DNA of 64,000 nucleotides, taken from Arthrobacter sp. ISL-30 (lineage in GTDB: Bacteria > Actinomycetota > Actinomycetes > Actinomycetales > Micrococcaceae). The position numbers were made by a program, and so were the translations under genes. The first letter of the stretch is position 1. Every line of letters starts with the position of its first letter. The stretch spans positions 1 through 64,000 of the forward strand of contig NZ_JAGGPK010000054.1 of the NCBI RefSeq assembly GCF_018613855.1, written 5' to 3'. The notes below the pieces were generated by a model. The model was not told the DNA's origin. It worked only from the letters and a program-made list of their open reading frames with translations, and searched no databases. Below are positions 24,502-33,574 of the stretch, one piece after another.

Positions 24502-25212
24502 ATGGACAATCCCCTAGCAAGCGAGTTGGCCGCGCTGACCGGACAAATGACGGGTGGTTTCCTCACCGAGGAGAACGCGTCCAAAGCCGTGCAATCCCTG
24601 GCATACGTACTCAAAGACTCTGTGCCGGGTTCCGCGGGAGCCGGTGCCTCCGTCATTAACGCCCGGGGACGCAGGGAAAGCGCCGGGGCAACCGACCCTG
24701 TGGTGCTTAGGGCGGACAAACTGCAGTACGAACTAGGCCAGGGACCATGCCTGAGCGCGTGGGCAGAACAGTGCACCATCATCATCCAGGACACTGAGCA
24801 GGAGACGCGCTGGCCGAAATGGACGGCGGCGGTTGCCGATCTTCCCCTTCGTTCCGTTCTGAGCGCCCCGGTGACCACCGAAGGAAGACGCATCGGAGCG
24901 CTCAAGGTCTACTCGCCAGAGCCCATGGCGTTCGACGACCATTCGGTTTTCCTGATTGAGCGGCTCGCCATTCCAGCCGCCGTCATGCTCGGCAACGCCC
25001 GGGACAGAGAAGCAACACAACGGCTCAGCTCGAAACTGGTAGAGGCATTGGCAGACCGAGACATGATTTCCAGAGCCGAAGGAATGCTTATCGAACGAAT
25101 GAACATCACATCGCGCGAAGCCTTCTCCGTCATGCTGTCCGCATCCCGGGGAGAGGGCAAACCGCTCCATCACGTAGCGCGGGAAATCGTTCACGGTATG
25201 ACCGACCAGTAG
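24502..25212 (+). CDS. GAF-ANTAR transcription antiterminator
   Basis: 236 residues. The GAF part contains YELGQGPCLSAWAEQCTIII, and LRSVLSAPVTTEGRRIGALK is the typical central strand. The ANTAR domain (LADRDMISRAEGMLIERMNI, MLSASRGEGKPLHHVAREIV) belongs to a subtype different from the other two. AGAAGG precedes the ATG. It is followed after 8 bases by the small partner gene, so the two are co-transcribed. Confidence 0.88.
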   Translation: MDNPLASELAALTGQMTGGFLTEENASKAVQSLAYVLKDSVPGSAGAGASVINARGRRESAGATDPVVLRADKLQYELGQGPCLSAWAEQCTIIIQDTEQETRWPKWTAAVADLPLRSVLSAPVTTEGRRIGALKVYSPEPMAFDDHSVFLIERLAIPAAVMLGNARDREATQRLSSKLVEALADRDMISRAEGMLIERMNITSREAFSVMLSASRGEGKPLHHVAREIVHGMTDQ

Positions 25213-25220
25213 GAGACGCT

Positions 25221-25538
25221 GTGGACGTGTTCGATGAGTCACGCATTCAGGCAGAAGCAACCCGGGAAGCAATGGACCAGGCCGGGCTTCGACTCAGTGA
25301 GGTCTGGATGCGCTACTTTAGCTTCACCGGTGTCGCGGGCGAATACGAAGTAGACGCCTACCTCAATGGATCCTTCGAACTCCCGGCCCACGAACGGGAC
25401 CTTATCGCTCATGCCGTCAATGAGTTGATTAATGAACTCCCTCCTCCACGGGCAGCCCCCTACAGCAACAACGAAACCACCCCTTGGCAACACCTGTACC
25501 CATCGGAGAAAGGCAACGCCCCGCAAGACCGAAAGTGA
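25221..25538 (+). CDS. Small ANTAR-locus protein, copy 2
   Basis: 105 residues, starting at GTG with AGGAG upstream. Core LSEVWMRYFSFTGVAGEYEV then DAYLNGSFELP and a helix LIAHAVNELINELP, matching copy 1 at 23219-23467. The tail (25 residues) is polar and probably disordered. Directly behind the GAF-ANTAR gene in the same operon. Confidence 0.7.
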   Translation: MDVFDESRIQAEATREAMDQAGLRLSEVWMRYFSFTGVAGEYEVDAYLNGSFELPAHERDLIAHAVNELINELPPPRAAPYSNNETTPWQHLYPSEKGNAPQDRK

Positions 25539-25925
25539 AATCAGCACATCTCGTGGAGCTCACTTCCAGCGACCTGTTGGCCTGGGCCTGGCAATGGCCG
25601 AACACGACTCGCTATCGAGTGAGGCAACCACCCGGGACGAGGAATAGACACTGCCCATAAGAACCGGCTCTGGCGTGAACTGATGCTGTCGATCCGGCCA
25701 CACACAATCAGCATGAACTCGCCCCGGAACTACCGGCAACGTGCCGTGCACGAAACAATGAGGCACAAACCCGCCTGCCCCCCAGCTGCAGAAGCAACAC
25801 ATGAGTTGCACGATGGTCCCCGGATCAGGCTGACGCCTACGCCTGCACCTAGACAGCAACGGAGAACAGGGCGAGGCCAAGAAAGGCCGCCCTGCCGGGG
25901 CCAAAAAGGATTGACATAGTCAGCC
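25539..25925. other. Intergenic region, no gene seen
   Basis: 387 bases. Frames open here have unnatural composition on both strands. It leads directly into the truncated resolvase copy. Confidence 0.5.
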
Positions 25926-26057
25926 CTCAACCCGGAACGGGCGGCGGAGCTGGTTCAGCGCGCCGGCAGCGGTGTTCCGAAAGTCGTCCTCGCTTGTGAT
26001 TACGGGATCGGCAGGGAGACGGTCTATCACTACCTGTGCCACGCCAGGCTGGAGTGA
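25926..26057 (+). pseudogene. Truncated duplicate of the resolvase 3' end
   Basis: Codes in frame for the last ~43 residues of the resolvase (RAAELVQRAGSGVPKVVLAC, DYGIGRETVYHYLCHARLE) with several substitutions, and has no start. Homology to the region after the intact gene continues to about 26124, where CAATTATCGGCGTTTGA (Z motif) is shared exactly. Confidence 0.85.
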
Positions 26058-26164
26058 ACTCCCCCGAATGCAGCGCGCACGCCAAAGCAACTAGCTTTAC
26101 AGAATCACAATTATCGGCGTTTGAAGTAGCTATTTGGGGATGGCGGTCAGCAGGTTCAGGTTGG

Positions 26165-27238
26165 TTACTGCCGGAGGCGGAAGACATCCGCATGGATGCC
26201 GTGTTGTTCGGTCTTGCGTTTGTCGTCGGGAGAGTCGTACACCACCAGGGCCGATTCGCCGTCCTCGAGCATGGTGATCCCTTCGGCCCGATCGTTGCCC
26301 TGTCCAAACGGCACGTTGAGATCGCATCTCAAGTCGTCCTTGTGCAGGACGGCCTCGGCCTCCGACGTCAGCGCGTTTAGCCAGCGGAACACGGCCGTGC
26401 GGCCGTCGAGTTCCATAGTCGGTCCCGCCAGGACGAGCAGGTCATCTCCGTGACGGCACAGATCCCGCACCCCCAAACCACGCAGGTCGAGAAAGTGCTT
26501 GCGGTAGCGGCGCCCCTCGGGGCCGATCGGCTGCGGCTCGATGCCTGGCCCGTCGCCGGCTTCGAGTTCGAGAACCACCGCCCATCCGCGCAGTACGGGT
26601 CCGCGCAGGCCGATGAACACCCGGTGACCCCTCACGGCGATGCCCTCGCAGTCGAACCCGTTGTCCTTGCCCGGGATCGGATGGGACCGTATGAAGTCTC
26701 CAAGGTGAGGGTCATCGGACAGTAGATCCAGCAGACCCCCGCCGTTGCTCCCATCAGGGCCGAACACAGGGCGGTGGTGCTGCTCACCGTTGAGGCCGCC
26801 CCCTGGGCTAAGGAGTGTTGTGGTCGAGAGCCGGGCCAATGCGCATCGTCGCTGGCTGATCTTGACTGTTGCCAGGGCTTTGCGGGCCTTGTCAGGGTTG
26901 TGCTTGTCCTTGACTCGTTTGCGGGCCGCGCTGTGGGACCCGAGTATCCACAGCGTGTCATCTTCGACGTCGAGGCCTTCGATATCGATTTCCCCTTCGC
27001 CCGGCAGGTCGAGGAAACCGGTGAGATCGAAACTGCGATGAGCGCCGGCCTGGTTGCCGTCAATGGTGAGTCGTTCCAGACTGGTCGTTTCGTCGTTGGC
27101 GGCCCAGAGGTGATCGCCCTGCCGCACGATGGCGGACAGTCCATCGCGGAGGTCCTCGTCCGGATCGAGGGTGCTGCGCTGATCGAGAACGAGCGTAATC
27201 TTGCCCGATGGTTTGTCTGCCTGGGGCCATGCGGTCAT
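26165..27238 (-). CDS. DUF3616-type protein
   Basis: 357 residues. Repeated beta-propeller-like strands of the DUF3616 kind: GLSAIVRQGDHLWAANDETT at the start, EIDIEGLDVEDDTLWILGSH, DNGFDCEGIAVRGHRVFIGL, RDLCRHGDDLLVLAGPTMEL and GNDRAEGITMLEDGESALVV. Such proteins resemble periplasmic or cytosolic phytase-like propellers; the function is unknown. No signal peptide. It stands alone between the resolvase fragment and the next repeat block. Confidence 0.75.
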   Translation of the reverse strand: MTAWPQADKPSGKITLVLDQRSTLDPDEDLRDGLSAIVRQGDHLWAANDETTSLERLTIDGNQAGAHRSFDLTGFLDLPGEGEIDIEGLDVEDDTLWILGSHSAARKRVKDKHNPDKARKALATVKISQRRCALARLSTTTLLSPGGGLNGEQHHRPVFGPDGSNGGGLLDLLSDDPHLGDFIRSHPIPGKDNGFDCEGIAVRGHRVFIGLRGPVLRGWAVVLELEAGDGPGIEPQPIGPEGRRYRKHFLDLRGLGVRDLCRHGDDLLVLAGPTMELDGRTAVFRWLNALTSEAEAVLHKDDLRCDLNVPFGQGNDRAEGITMLEDGESALVVYDSPDDKRKTEQHGIHADVFRLRQ

Positions 27239-27702
27239 CGTGGATCACCCCAGCGTCCGCCCTGCTGCCAGTTCATCCGGAACCGTCCTGCTGGCGTCCT
27301 CGTCGGTGGCCGTTGGTTCGACATCTCAGCTCCAATACTTAGCGGGCGTGTTCTGGCTCTGCTCGTGAATGATTTTCTTAAGGTAATCGCTCATCCGGGC
27401 TTCGTAGAGGTGCCGGACCTCCGCTCCCCAGCTGCTCCACCGTGTCATATCGTAAATTAAGCACGGAGGTAAAAAGTAGCTGCGAGAACTCCCATTCCAT
27501 GACGAAGCCAGCGTTTTCTCAGGTCAGACAACCTTTGCGACGGTGGCTGCATTCGGACGCAAGAACCTGAATTTGCCCTTATATAGCTTGCCGCTGTAGC
27601 TTTCCTGCATCTAATGCACGTTTCCATGGTTTACGGGTTGCAGTGACTGGTGCCGTTTCGGGTTTCGTCCCGCGGCGCACTTGGCAACAGTGCAGAATAG
27701 GT
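27239..27702. other. Intergenic region, no gene seen
   Basis: About 460 bases between the DUF3616 gene and the R-P-Z repeat block. No frame with coding character; promoter-like AT-rich patches occur near 27440-27480. Confidence 0.4.
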
Positions 27703-27966
27703 ACACCCCAACCTGACACCGGGCCCTTGTTAGGCCCAGAAATAAGGGACTTCCATCCCGAGTCTGCCCGGGTCCCGCCACCGCCCACAGCCGGGGACAA
27801 TTCTCATGGGTTATCCACCGCTACTGCTGCTCCGGGAGCTAATCCAGGGGCTCCCAATATCCAGCCGTGGATAACCCGAATTGACCCCAACTATGGACGG
27901 AACAGCGTCAACCAGCACAGCTTGTCCGAGCCTTGCGAGGCTGACGGAATATCCATTGTCGGCGTT
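27703..27966 (+). repeat. R-P-Z repeat block, copy 1
   Basis: R: ACACCCCAACCTGAC (27703-27717). P: about 115-bp imperfect palindrome (27784-27898) with nested arms GGGGACAATT/AATTGACCCC, GGGTTATCCAC/GTGGATAACCC and GGGAGC/GCTCCC. Z: a diverged CCATTGTCGGCGTT (27953-27966). The TTATCCAC arms (27811-27818 and 27874-27867) match the DnaA-box core. It separates the DUF3616 gene from module C; the remainder to 28082 has no gene. Confidence 0.75.
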
Positions 27967-28082
27967 GCCGTATGCGGGATCACCTCAAAGGAACAGCATC
28001 AAAAATTTCGGGTCAGCTAACCGCCTCAATGACGCAGCGACAGGCTTCCCGGAGCTCGGGCCAGTAGCTTGTGCTGAGTTGG

Positions 28083-29174
28083 CTATACGTGGGTGGCGGT
28101 GGTGATGCGGGCGGCGATGGCGTCCGCGAATTCGCTGGTGCCGGAGGTGCCGCCCATGTCCTTGGTCGTGGTGCCGTCCAGGACGGTGGCTTCGATGGCT
28201 TTTTCGACGAGTTCGGCGGCCTGAAGGACCTTTGCGTCGCCGAATTTGGCGCCGAGCCAGCGCAGGAGCATTGCGGAGGATAGGATCATCGCGGTGGGGT
28301 TGGCGATGTTCTTCCCGGCGATGTCCGGGGCGGACCCGTGGGAGGCCTGGGCCATGGCGTGGGTGTTGGAGGAGTTGATCGACGGGGCGATGCCCAGGGA
28401 TCCGGCGACTTCACCGGCGAGGTCCGAGAGGATGTCCCCGAACATGTTCTCGGTGACGATGACGTCGAATATGTTCGCGCGGCGGACCAGGTGCACGGTC
28501 ATCGCGTCGATGTGGAAGTCGTTCACGGACACGTCCGGGTACTGGAAGGCTACTTCCTTGCAGACATCGCGGAACAGGCCTGTGGTCATCTTCAGGACGT
28601 TGGCTTTGTGCACGATGGTCAGCTGCTTGGTCCGGGACTGGGCGAGCTGGAACGCTGAATGGGCGATGCGTTCGGTCGCGGCGCGGGTGATGATGCCGTG
28701 CATGATGGCCACGTCGGGGGTGGGCATGAATTCGCCGGTACCGGCGAAGGTGTTCCGGTCAGCGTAGAAGCCTTCGGTGTTTTCACGCACGATGACCAGA
28801 TCGGTGCCCTCGACGATGGCGTTCCCGCCCGGGAACGCCTTGGAGGGGCGGATGTTCGCGAACAGGCCGAAGTGCTTGCGGATCGTGCCGGAGGGGTTCA
28901 ACGCGGACTTGTGCGGTTCCGGGTAGGACGCGGAATCGTGCGGGCCCAGGAGCCAGCCGTCCACGGTGTTCAGCGCTTCGAGGGTTTCTTCCGAGACGGG
29001 CATGCCGTGTGTGTCGATCGCGGTCCGGCCCAACGGGAGCTGGGTCCAGGCAATGGCGAGAGCGCCCGCGGCGGCCATCGCGGCATCCAAAATCTGCACC
29101 GATGCGGGCACGATCTCCGGGCCAATGCCATCACCGTTCAGGACAGCCAGCTGATACTTCTTGGATTCAGGCAA
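28083..29174 (-). CDS. Isocitrate/isopropylmalate dehydrogenase family enzyme
   Basis: 363 residues, an NAD(P)-linked metal-dependent decarboxylating dehydrogenase. Family motifs: VLNGDGIGPEIV at the N-terminus, the substrate loop NPSGTIRKHFGLFANIRPSK, VRENTEGFYADR, and the metal site VTENMFGDILSDLAGEV. The loop has Ser/Asn positions more like isocitrate or tartrate dehydrogenases than like leucine-pathway isopropylmalate dehydrogenase. Last gene of the module C operon, so its substrate is likely a tricarboxylate or malate-like acid; the exact one is open. Confidence 0.87.
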   Translation of the reverse strand: MPESKKYQLAVLNGDGIGPEIVPASVQILDAAMAAAGALAIAWTQLPLGRTAIDTHGMPVSEETLEALNTVDGWLLGPHDSASYPEPHKSALNPSGTIRKHFGLFANIRPSKAFPGGNAIVEGTDLVIVRENTEGFYADRNTFAGTGEFMPTPDVAIMHGIITRAATERIAHSAFQLAQSRTKQLTIVHKANVLKMTTGLFRDVCKEVAFQYPDVSVNDFHIDAMTVHLVRRANIFDVIVTENMFGDILSDLAGEVAGSLGIAPSINSSNTHAMAQASHGSAPDIAGKNIANPTAMILSSAMLLRWLGAKFGDAKVLQAAELVEKAIEATVLDGTTTKDMGGTSGTSEFADAIAARITTATHV

Positions 29175-29213
29175 GGTGCTTCCTTTTCTTCATGTTCGTG
29201 TACCGGCGTGAAC

Positions 29214-30452
29214 CTAAGCGGTGACCGGCAGGAGTGATGCTGCAAGGCGGGCATCGACGGTTCCAAGGAACTCTTCTGTTGACAGGAACGGCTGTTCCGG
29301 CCCAATCAAGAGCGCCAGGTCTTTGGTCATTGCCCCGGATTCAACAGTCTTGATAACAACAGCTTCCAGGGTTTCGGCGAAGCGGATCACGTCCGGCGTC
29401 TGGTCCAGCTTGCCGCGGTGCCGGAGCGCGCCGGTCCACGCAAAGATGCAGGCGATAGGGTTGGTGGAGGTGGGTTTGCCCTGCTGGTGCTGACGGTAGT
29501 GCCGCGTGACCGTGCCATGGGCGGCCTCGGCTACTACGGTGCTGCCGTCGGGTGTCATGAGCACTGACGTCATTAGGCCGAGGGAACCGAACCCCTGGGC
29601 GACGATGTCTGACTGGACGTCGCCGTCGTAGTTCTTGCAGGCCCAAATGTAGCCACCTTCCCATCTCAGGGCTGAGGCAACCATGTCATCAATCAGACGG
29701 TGCTCGTAACCCAGCCCGGCGGCGTCGAACCGGTCCTTGAACTCGGCATCGAAAACCTCCTGGAACAGGTCCTTGAACTGCCCGTCGTAGGCCTTGAGGA
29801 TGGTGTTCTTCGTGGACAGGTAGACGGGGTAGTTCCGCTGCAGCCCGTAGGAGAAGGACGCGCGGGCGAAGTCGCGGATGGAGTCGTTGAAGTTATACAT
29901 GCCCATTGCCACGCCGCCTCCCTCCGGATAGGTGACCACTTCCTGCCGGATCTCCTCCCCGCCGTCGGCGGGGGTAAACGTCATTGTGAGCGTCCCCGGT
30001 CCGGGGACCTTGAAGTTGGTGGCCCGGTATTGGTCGCCAAAGGCGTGCCGGCCGATGATGATGGGTTTGTTCCAGCCGGCAACCAGCCGGGGGATGTTGG
30101 AGATGATGATCGGTTCGCGGAACAGGACGCCGCCCAGGACGTTGCGGACTGTTCCGTTGGGCGATGGCAACATCTTTTTCAGCCCGAATTCCCGCACCCG
30201 GCCTTCGTCGGGGGTGATGGTGGCGCACTTGACGCCGACCTTGTGCTCACGGATAGCATGCGCGGCATCCATGGTCACCTGGTCATCGGTCGCGTCCCGG
30301 TTCTCCAAGGACAGGTCAAAACTTTCCAGCTTGATGTTCAAGTAAGGGGTGATTAGGCAGTCCTTGATGAACTGCCACAGGATGTGGGTCATTTCGTCGC
30401 CGTCGAGCTCCACCACGGAACCCACGACATCAATTTTCTCGAACGTACTCAT
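29214..30452 (-). CDS. icd: NADP-dependent isocitrate dehydrogenase (homodimeric type)
   Basis: 412 residues, the size and sequence of the eukaryote-like homodimeric class. Signatures: ELDGDEMTHILWQFIKDCLI, LPSPNGTVRNVLGGVLFREP, IIGRHAFGDQYRATNFKVPG, and the metal-binding KNYDGDVQSDIVAQGFGSLG. Oxidises isocitrate to 2-oxoglutarate plus CO2 and NADPH. It is embedded between a DW-family gene and an isopropylmalate-dehydrogenase-like gene in the aconitase operon, so this plasmid copy serves the module C substrate. Confidence 0.93.
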   Translation of the reverse strand: MSTFEKIDVVGSVVELDGDEMTHILWQFIKDCLITPYLNIKLESFDLSLENRDATDDQVTMDAAHAIREHKVGVKCATITPDEGRVREFGLKKMLPSPNGTVRNVLGGVLFREPIIISNIPRLVAGWNKPIIIGRHAFGDQYRATNFKVPGPGTLTMTFTPADGGEEIRQEVVTYPEGGGVAMGMYNFNDSIRDFARASFSYGLQRNYPVYLSTKNTILKAYDGQFKDLFQEVFDAEFKDRFDAAGLGYEHRLIDDMVASALRWEGGYIWACKNYDGDVQSDIVAQGFGSLGLMTSVLMTPDGSTVVAEAAHGTVTRHYRQHQQGKPTSTNPIACIFAWTGALRHRGKLDQTPDVIRFAETLEAVVIKTVESGAMTKDLALLIGPEQPFLSTEEFLGTVDARLAASLLPVTA

Positions 30453-30484
30453 AATTTCCTTGCTGGTGTGGGGCTTGCGGGAGT

Positions 30485-30769
30485 CTAAACTTTTGGCCTG
30501 TTGCCCGCGCGCTTGTGCCTGAAGACCAGGACGTCGTCGTCCGGCAGGAACATTGCCCGGCCTTTGCCGTCGTCCTGGATCAGCCAGAAGACGCTGCCGT
30601 CCAAAGCGAGCATGTCGACTCGGCCCGTGGTCAGGGTCTTGCCGTTCCGGTGCACGAGCTCAAGATCGTCCTGGCGGGCGAGCTTTGTCCAGTTCAGTAC
30701 CGGTTCCAGCTGGGCATGCCGGGGCGTCCCCGACCGGAAACTGGCCGTGTAATGGTTAGGCCTAGCCAT
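30485..30769 (-). CDS. Small DW-family protein in module C
   Basis: 94 residues from ATG 30769, with AAGGAG six bases upstream. Core: NWTKLARQDDLELVHRNGKT, then GRVDMLALDGSVFWLIQDDG and KGRAMFLPDDDVLVF. It aligns over about 60 residues with the proteins at 8650-8904 and 17476-17706. An N-terminal extension of about 25 residues is unique. Placed between the aconitase and isocitrate dehydrogenase genes in one operon. Confidence 0.75.
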   Translation of the reverse strand: MARPNHYTASFRSGTPRHAQLEPVLNWTKLARQDDLELVHRNGKTLTTGRVDMLALDGSVFWLIQDDGKGRAMFLPDDDVLVFRHKRAGNRPKV

Positions 30770-30807
30770 GGCAGGCTCCTTGTTCTCGTGGCGCGCTGGG
30801 TGCAGCA

Positions 30808-33441
30808 TCAGCTTTTTGCCTGGTTCAGGGTCCTGCGGAGGATCATGGGGATCACGCCGCCCACGGCGAGGAGCTCGCATTCAAGTCCGGTTTCCACGGC
30901 AGCTGCGGCGGTGAACGGCTCTTCCGTTCCGTCCGTACGGAGGATCGCCGCTGTGATCTCGGCGCGGGGGTGGATGCGCTCTTCGGCGGCGTCGAACCTG
31001 ATCCGGTCTCCGGGTTCAAGGCTGAGGAGTTTGTCCCTCATATCCGCTGGCATCACGAGCGGGAGGATGCCCATGCCGATGAGGTTGGAGCGGTGAATCC
31101 GTTCGAAGCTGGCCGCGATAACTGCCCGTACACCGAGGAGCCTCTGGGCTTTGGCAGCCCAGTCACGGGAGGACCCCATGCCGTACCGCTCCCCTGCCAC
31201 CATGACCACGGATTCGCCCTCTTCGTGGTACCGCTGGGCGGCGTCCCAAATGGGCATTGTTTCACCTGACGGTGAGTGAATGGTCTGCGCGACAGGCGCA
31301 CCAGGGTGGAGGAGGTTTTTGACCGATTTGGCGTGGAAGGCGCCGCGGACCATGACCTCCCAGTTGCCGCGGCGCGACGCAAAGACGTTCAGGTCAGCCC
31401 TGTCCTCTCCCCTGTCCACCAGGAAGTCCGCCACATCGCTGTTCGGCGGGATGGCGCTGGCCGGGGAGATGTGGTCCGTGGTGATGTCATCGCCGAGGAC
31501 CAGGAGCGGATGGGCTGTGAAGCCGCCCAGGAGGCTGCCCTCTGTCATCGCCGCGAACGGCGGCCTGCGCAGGATGGTCGACGCCGGATCCCAGGGGTAC
31601 TGCGCACCGTCGGGGGCCTCGACCCGGCGCCACTGCGGATCCCGGCTGGCGATCATGAAGTCGCGACGGAAGTCAGCGGGGTCGTTGGCTTTCAGTACCA
31701 GCGCGTCAATCTCTTCGCGGGTGGGCCACAGGTCCTCGAGGTAGACGGGTGTGCCGTCCTCCAGGTGCTGCAGGGGCTCGGTGCTGAGGTCCCGTTTGGC
31801 GTCGCCGGCCAGGGCGAAGGCCACGACGAGGGGCGGGGACATGATGAAGCTGAGTTCGACGTCGGGGTGCACCCGGCCGGGGAAGTTCCGGTTGCCGGAG
31901 AGGATGGCGACAGGTTCGCTCCCGCCGTCGTTCTGCGCCGTGGCAACCACCGGCGTCAGGGGTCCGGGGTTGCCAATGCAGGTCGTGCAGCCGAAACCGA
32001 CAATGTCGAAGCCGACGGAGGCGAGGTCGTCCGTCAGGTCGGCGCGCTTGAGGTAGCTGGCAGCGGCGGGTGAACCGGGTGCGAGGGAGGTCTTGACCCA
32101 GTCGGGGACTTTCAGGCCGAACTTCTTAGCGTTCCGGGCCAGAAGTCCGGCGGCGATCAGCAGGCGCGGGTCCGACGTGTTGGTGCAGCTGGTGATCGCG
32201 GCCAGGGCAACGGGGAACTCCGGCAGCGGCCCGCTTCCGGGGAATCTGGGTCCGGCCTCCTGTTCCAGGGCGTTACGGAGACCGCCGTAGGGCAGAAGGT
32301 CCTGGGGACGGCGGGGGCCGGCGGCGTGCATGGCAATGGTGGACAGGTCCACGTCGATCACCCGCGTGTAGACGGGGCTTGCTTCCGGGTCGAACCAGAT
32401 TCCTGCCTGCCGGGCGTAGGCCTCGACGAGGCGCGTCTGCTCCGCCGTGCGGCCGGTGCCCGCGAGGTAGTCCAGCGCCATCGTGTCGATCGGGAAGTAC
32501 CCGGTGGTGGCACCGTACTCGGGTGCCATATTTGCGACGACGGCCCGCTCCCCCACCGTCAGCGTTGAGACGCCAGGGCCGAAGAACTCAACAAACTCAC
32601 CCGTGACGCCCACTTCGCGGAGGCGGTGCGTGATCGTCAGGGCCAGGTCAGTGGCGAGGGTGCCGGTTCGGAGCTCACCGGTGAGCCTGACCCCCACGAC
32701 GTCCGGGATCCGCAAGGTGGCGGGCATGCCGAACATGACCGTCTGGGCTTCCAGGCCGCCCACTCCCCAGCCGAGAACTCCGAGTCCGTTGATCATGGGC
32801 GTGTGGCTGTCGGTGCCCACCATCATGTCCGGCACGGCCCACCGGTTACCGTCCTTGTCGATAGTGGTCACCACGGTGGCGAGCTGTTCGAGGTTGATGG
32901 TGTGCATGATGCCCGTGCCGGGCGGGTTGATGTGAACATCGTGCATGGCTTTCGAGGCCCATTTCAGGAACTGGTAGCGTTCCCGGTTCCGGCGGATCTC
33001 GTGCTTGATGTTCCGTGCGGGCGCATCCGGGCGCCCGTATTCCTCCACGGCCAGCGAGTGGTCAATCGAGACGTCCACCCGCAGCAGCGGGTTCAGTTCC
33101 ATCGGGTCCGCGCCGCATTCGGCCAGGGTGTCACGCATCGCGGCGATGTCCACCAGGGCTGGGGTGCTGGTGGTGTCGTGCATGAGCACCCTGGTGGGCA
33201 GGAACTCAATTTCGGCGGTGCTGGTCCCGGTGTCCAGCCAGCGGCGCAAGGCGTCCATGGCGAGCTCCCGTTCGTGCCCGGTCATGTTCCGCTGGACGTT
33301 CTCGGCCAACAGCCTCAGGACGATGGGCAGGCGCGCATAGTCCGGCCCGAAAGCACCCTCAATGTCAACCGCGCGGAGCACCTCGCCGTTGACTTCGAGG
33401 TGGGTTACGGAGGGATTGAAACCTGCGGTGGCAATACTCAT
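30808..33441 (-). CDS. acnA: Aconitate hydratase (AcnA type)
   Basis: 877 residues, close to the usual AcnA length, from ATG 33441. The three 4Fe-4S cysteines are visible in AITSCTNTSDP and GFGCTTCIGNPGPL. Other landmarks: DSHTPMINGLGVLGWGVGG, FIMSPPLVVAFALAG and RYGMGSSRDWAAKAQRLLG near the C-terminus. Isomerises citrate and isocitrate through cis-aconitate; paralogues act on methyl- or other alkyl-substituted citrates. The first enzyme gene of the module C operon. Confidence 0.93.
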   Translation of the reverse strand: MSIATAGFNPSVTHLEVNGEVLRAVDIEGAFGPDYARLPIVLRLLAENVQRNMTGHERELAMDALRRWLDTGTSTAEIEFLPTRVLMHDTTSTPALVDIAAMRDTLAECGADPMELNPLLRVDVSIDHSLAVEEYGRPDAPARNIKHEIRRNRERYQFLKWASKAMHDVHINPPGTGIMHTINLEQLATVVTTIDKDGNRWAVPDMMVGTDSHTPMINGLGVLGWGVGGLEAQTVMFGMPATLRIPDVVGVRLTGELRTGTLATDLALTITHRLREVGVTGEFVEFFGPGVSTLTVGERAVVANMAPEYGATTGYFPIDTMALDYLAGTGRTAEQTRLVEAYARQAGIWFDPEASPVYTRVIDVDLSTIAMHAAGPRRPQDLLPYGGLRNALEQEAGPRFPGSGPLPEFPVALAAITSCTNTSDPRLLIAAGLLARNAKKFGLKVPDWVKTSLAPGSPAAASYLKRADLTDDLASVGFDIVGFGCTTCIGNPGPLTPVVATAQNDGGSEPVAILSGNRNFPGRVHPDVELSFIMSPPLVVAFALAGDAKRDLSTEPLQHLEDGTPVYLEDLWPTREEIDALVLKANDPADFRRDFMIASRDPQWRRVEAPDGAQYPWDPASTILRRPPFAAMTEGSLLGGFTAHPLLVLGDDITTDHISPASAIPPNSDVADFLVDRGEDRADLNVFASRRGNWEVMVRGAFHAKSVKNLLHPGAPVAQTIHSPSGETMPIWDAAQRYHEEGESVVMVAGERYGMGSSRDWAAKAQRLLGVRAVIAASFERIHRSNLIGMGILPLVMPADMRDKLLSLEPGDRIRFDAAEERIHPRAEITAAILRTDGTEEPFTAAAAVETGLECELLAVGGVIPMILRRTLNQAKS

Positions 33442-33574
33442 GAGGGACACTTTCTGGAACAGGATCTGGCCTGGCTAATTTAGAGGCTGTGACCTCTGCG
33501 TTCAGTGCTGATGACGTGGAATTTTTGGGCCGGCGGGGAAGTTGCACAGGGCCAGCTTCCCCGCCGGGAACTGC

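Noticed and set aside
27784..27898. Plasmid replication origin at a P palindrome
   Set aside because: There are three dispersed copies, no adjacent replication initiator gene and no AT-rich unwinding region; kept only as DnaA-box-bearing repeats.
27643..28020. 125-aa frame across the repeat block
   Set aside because: It translates the R and P repeats, which are non-coding at the other copies.
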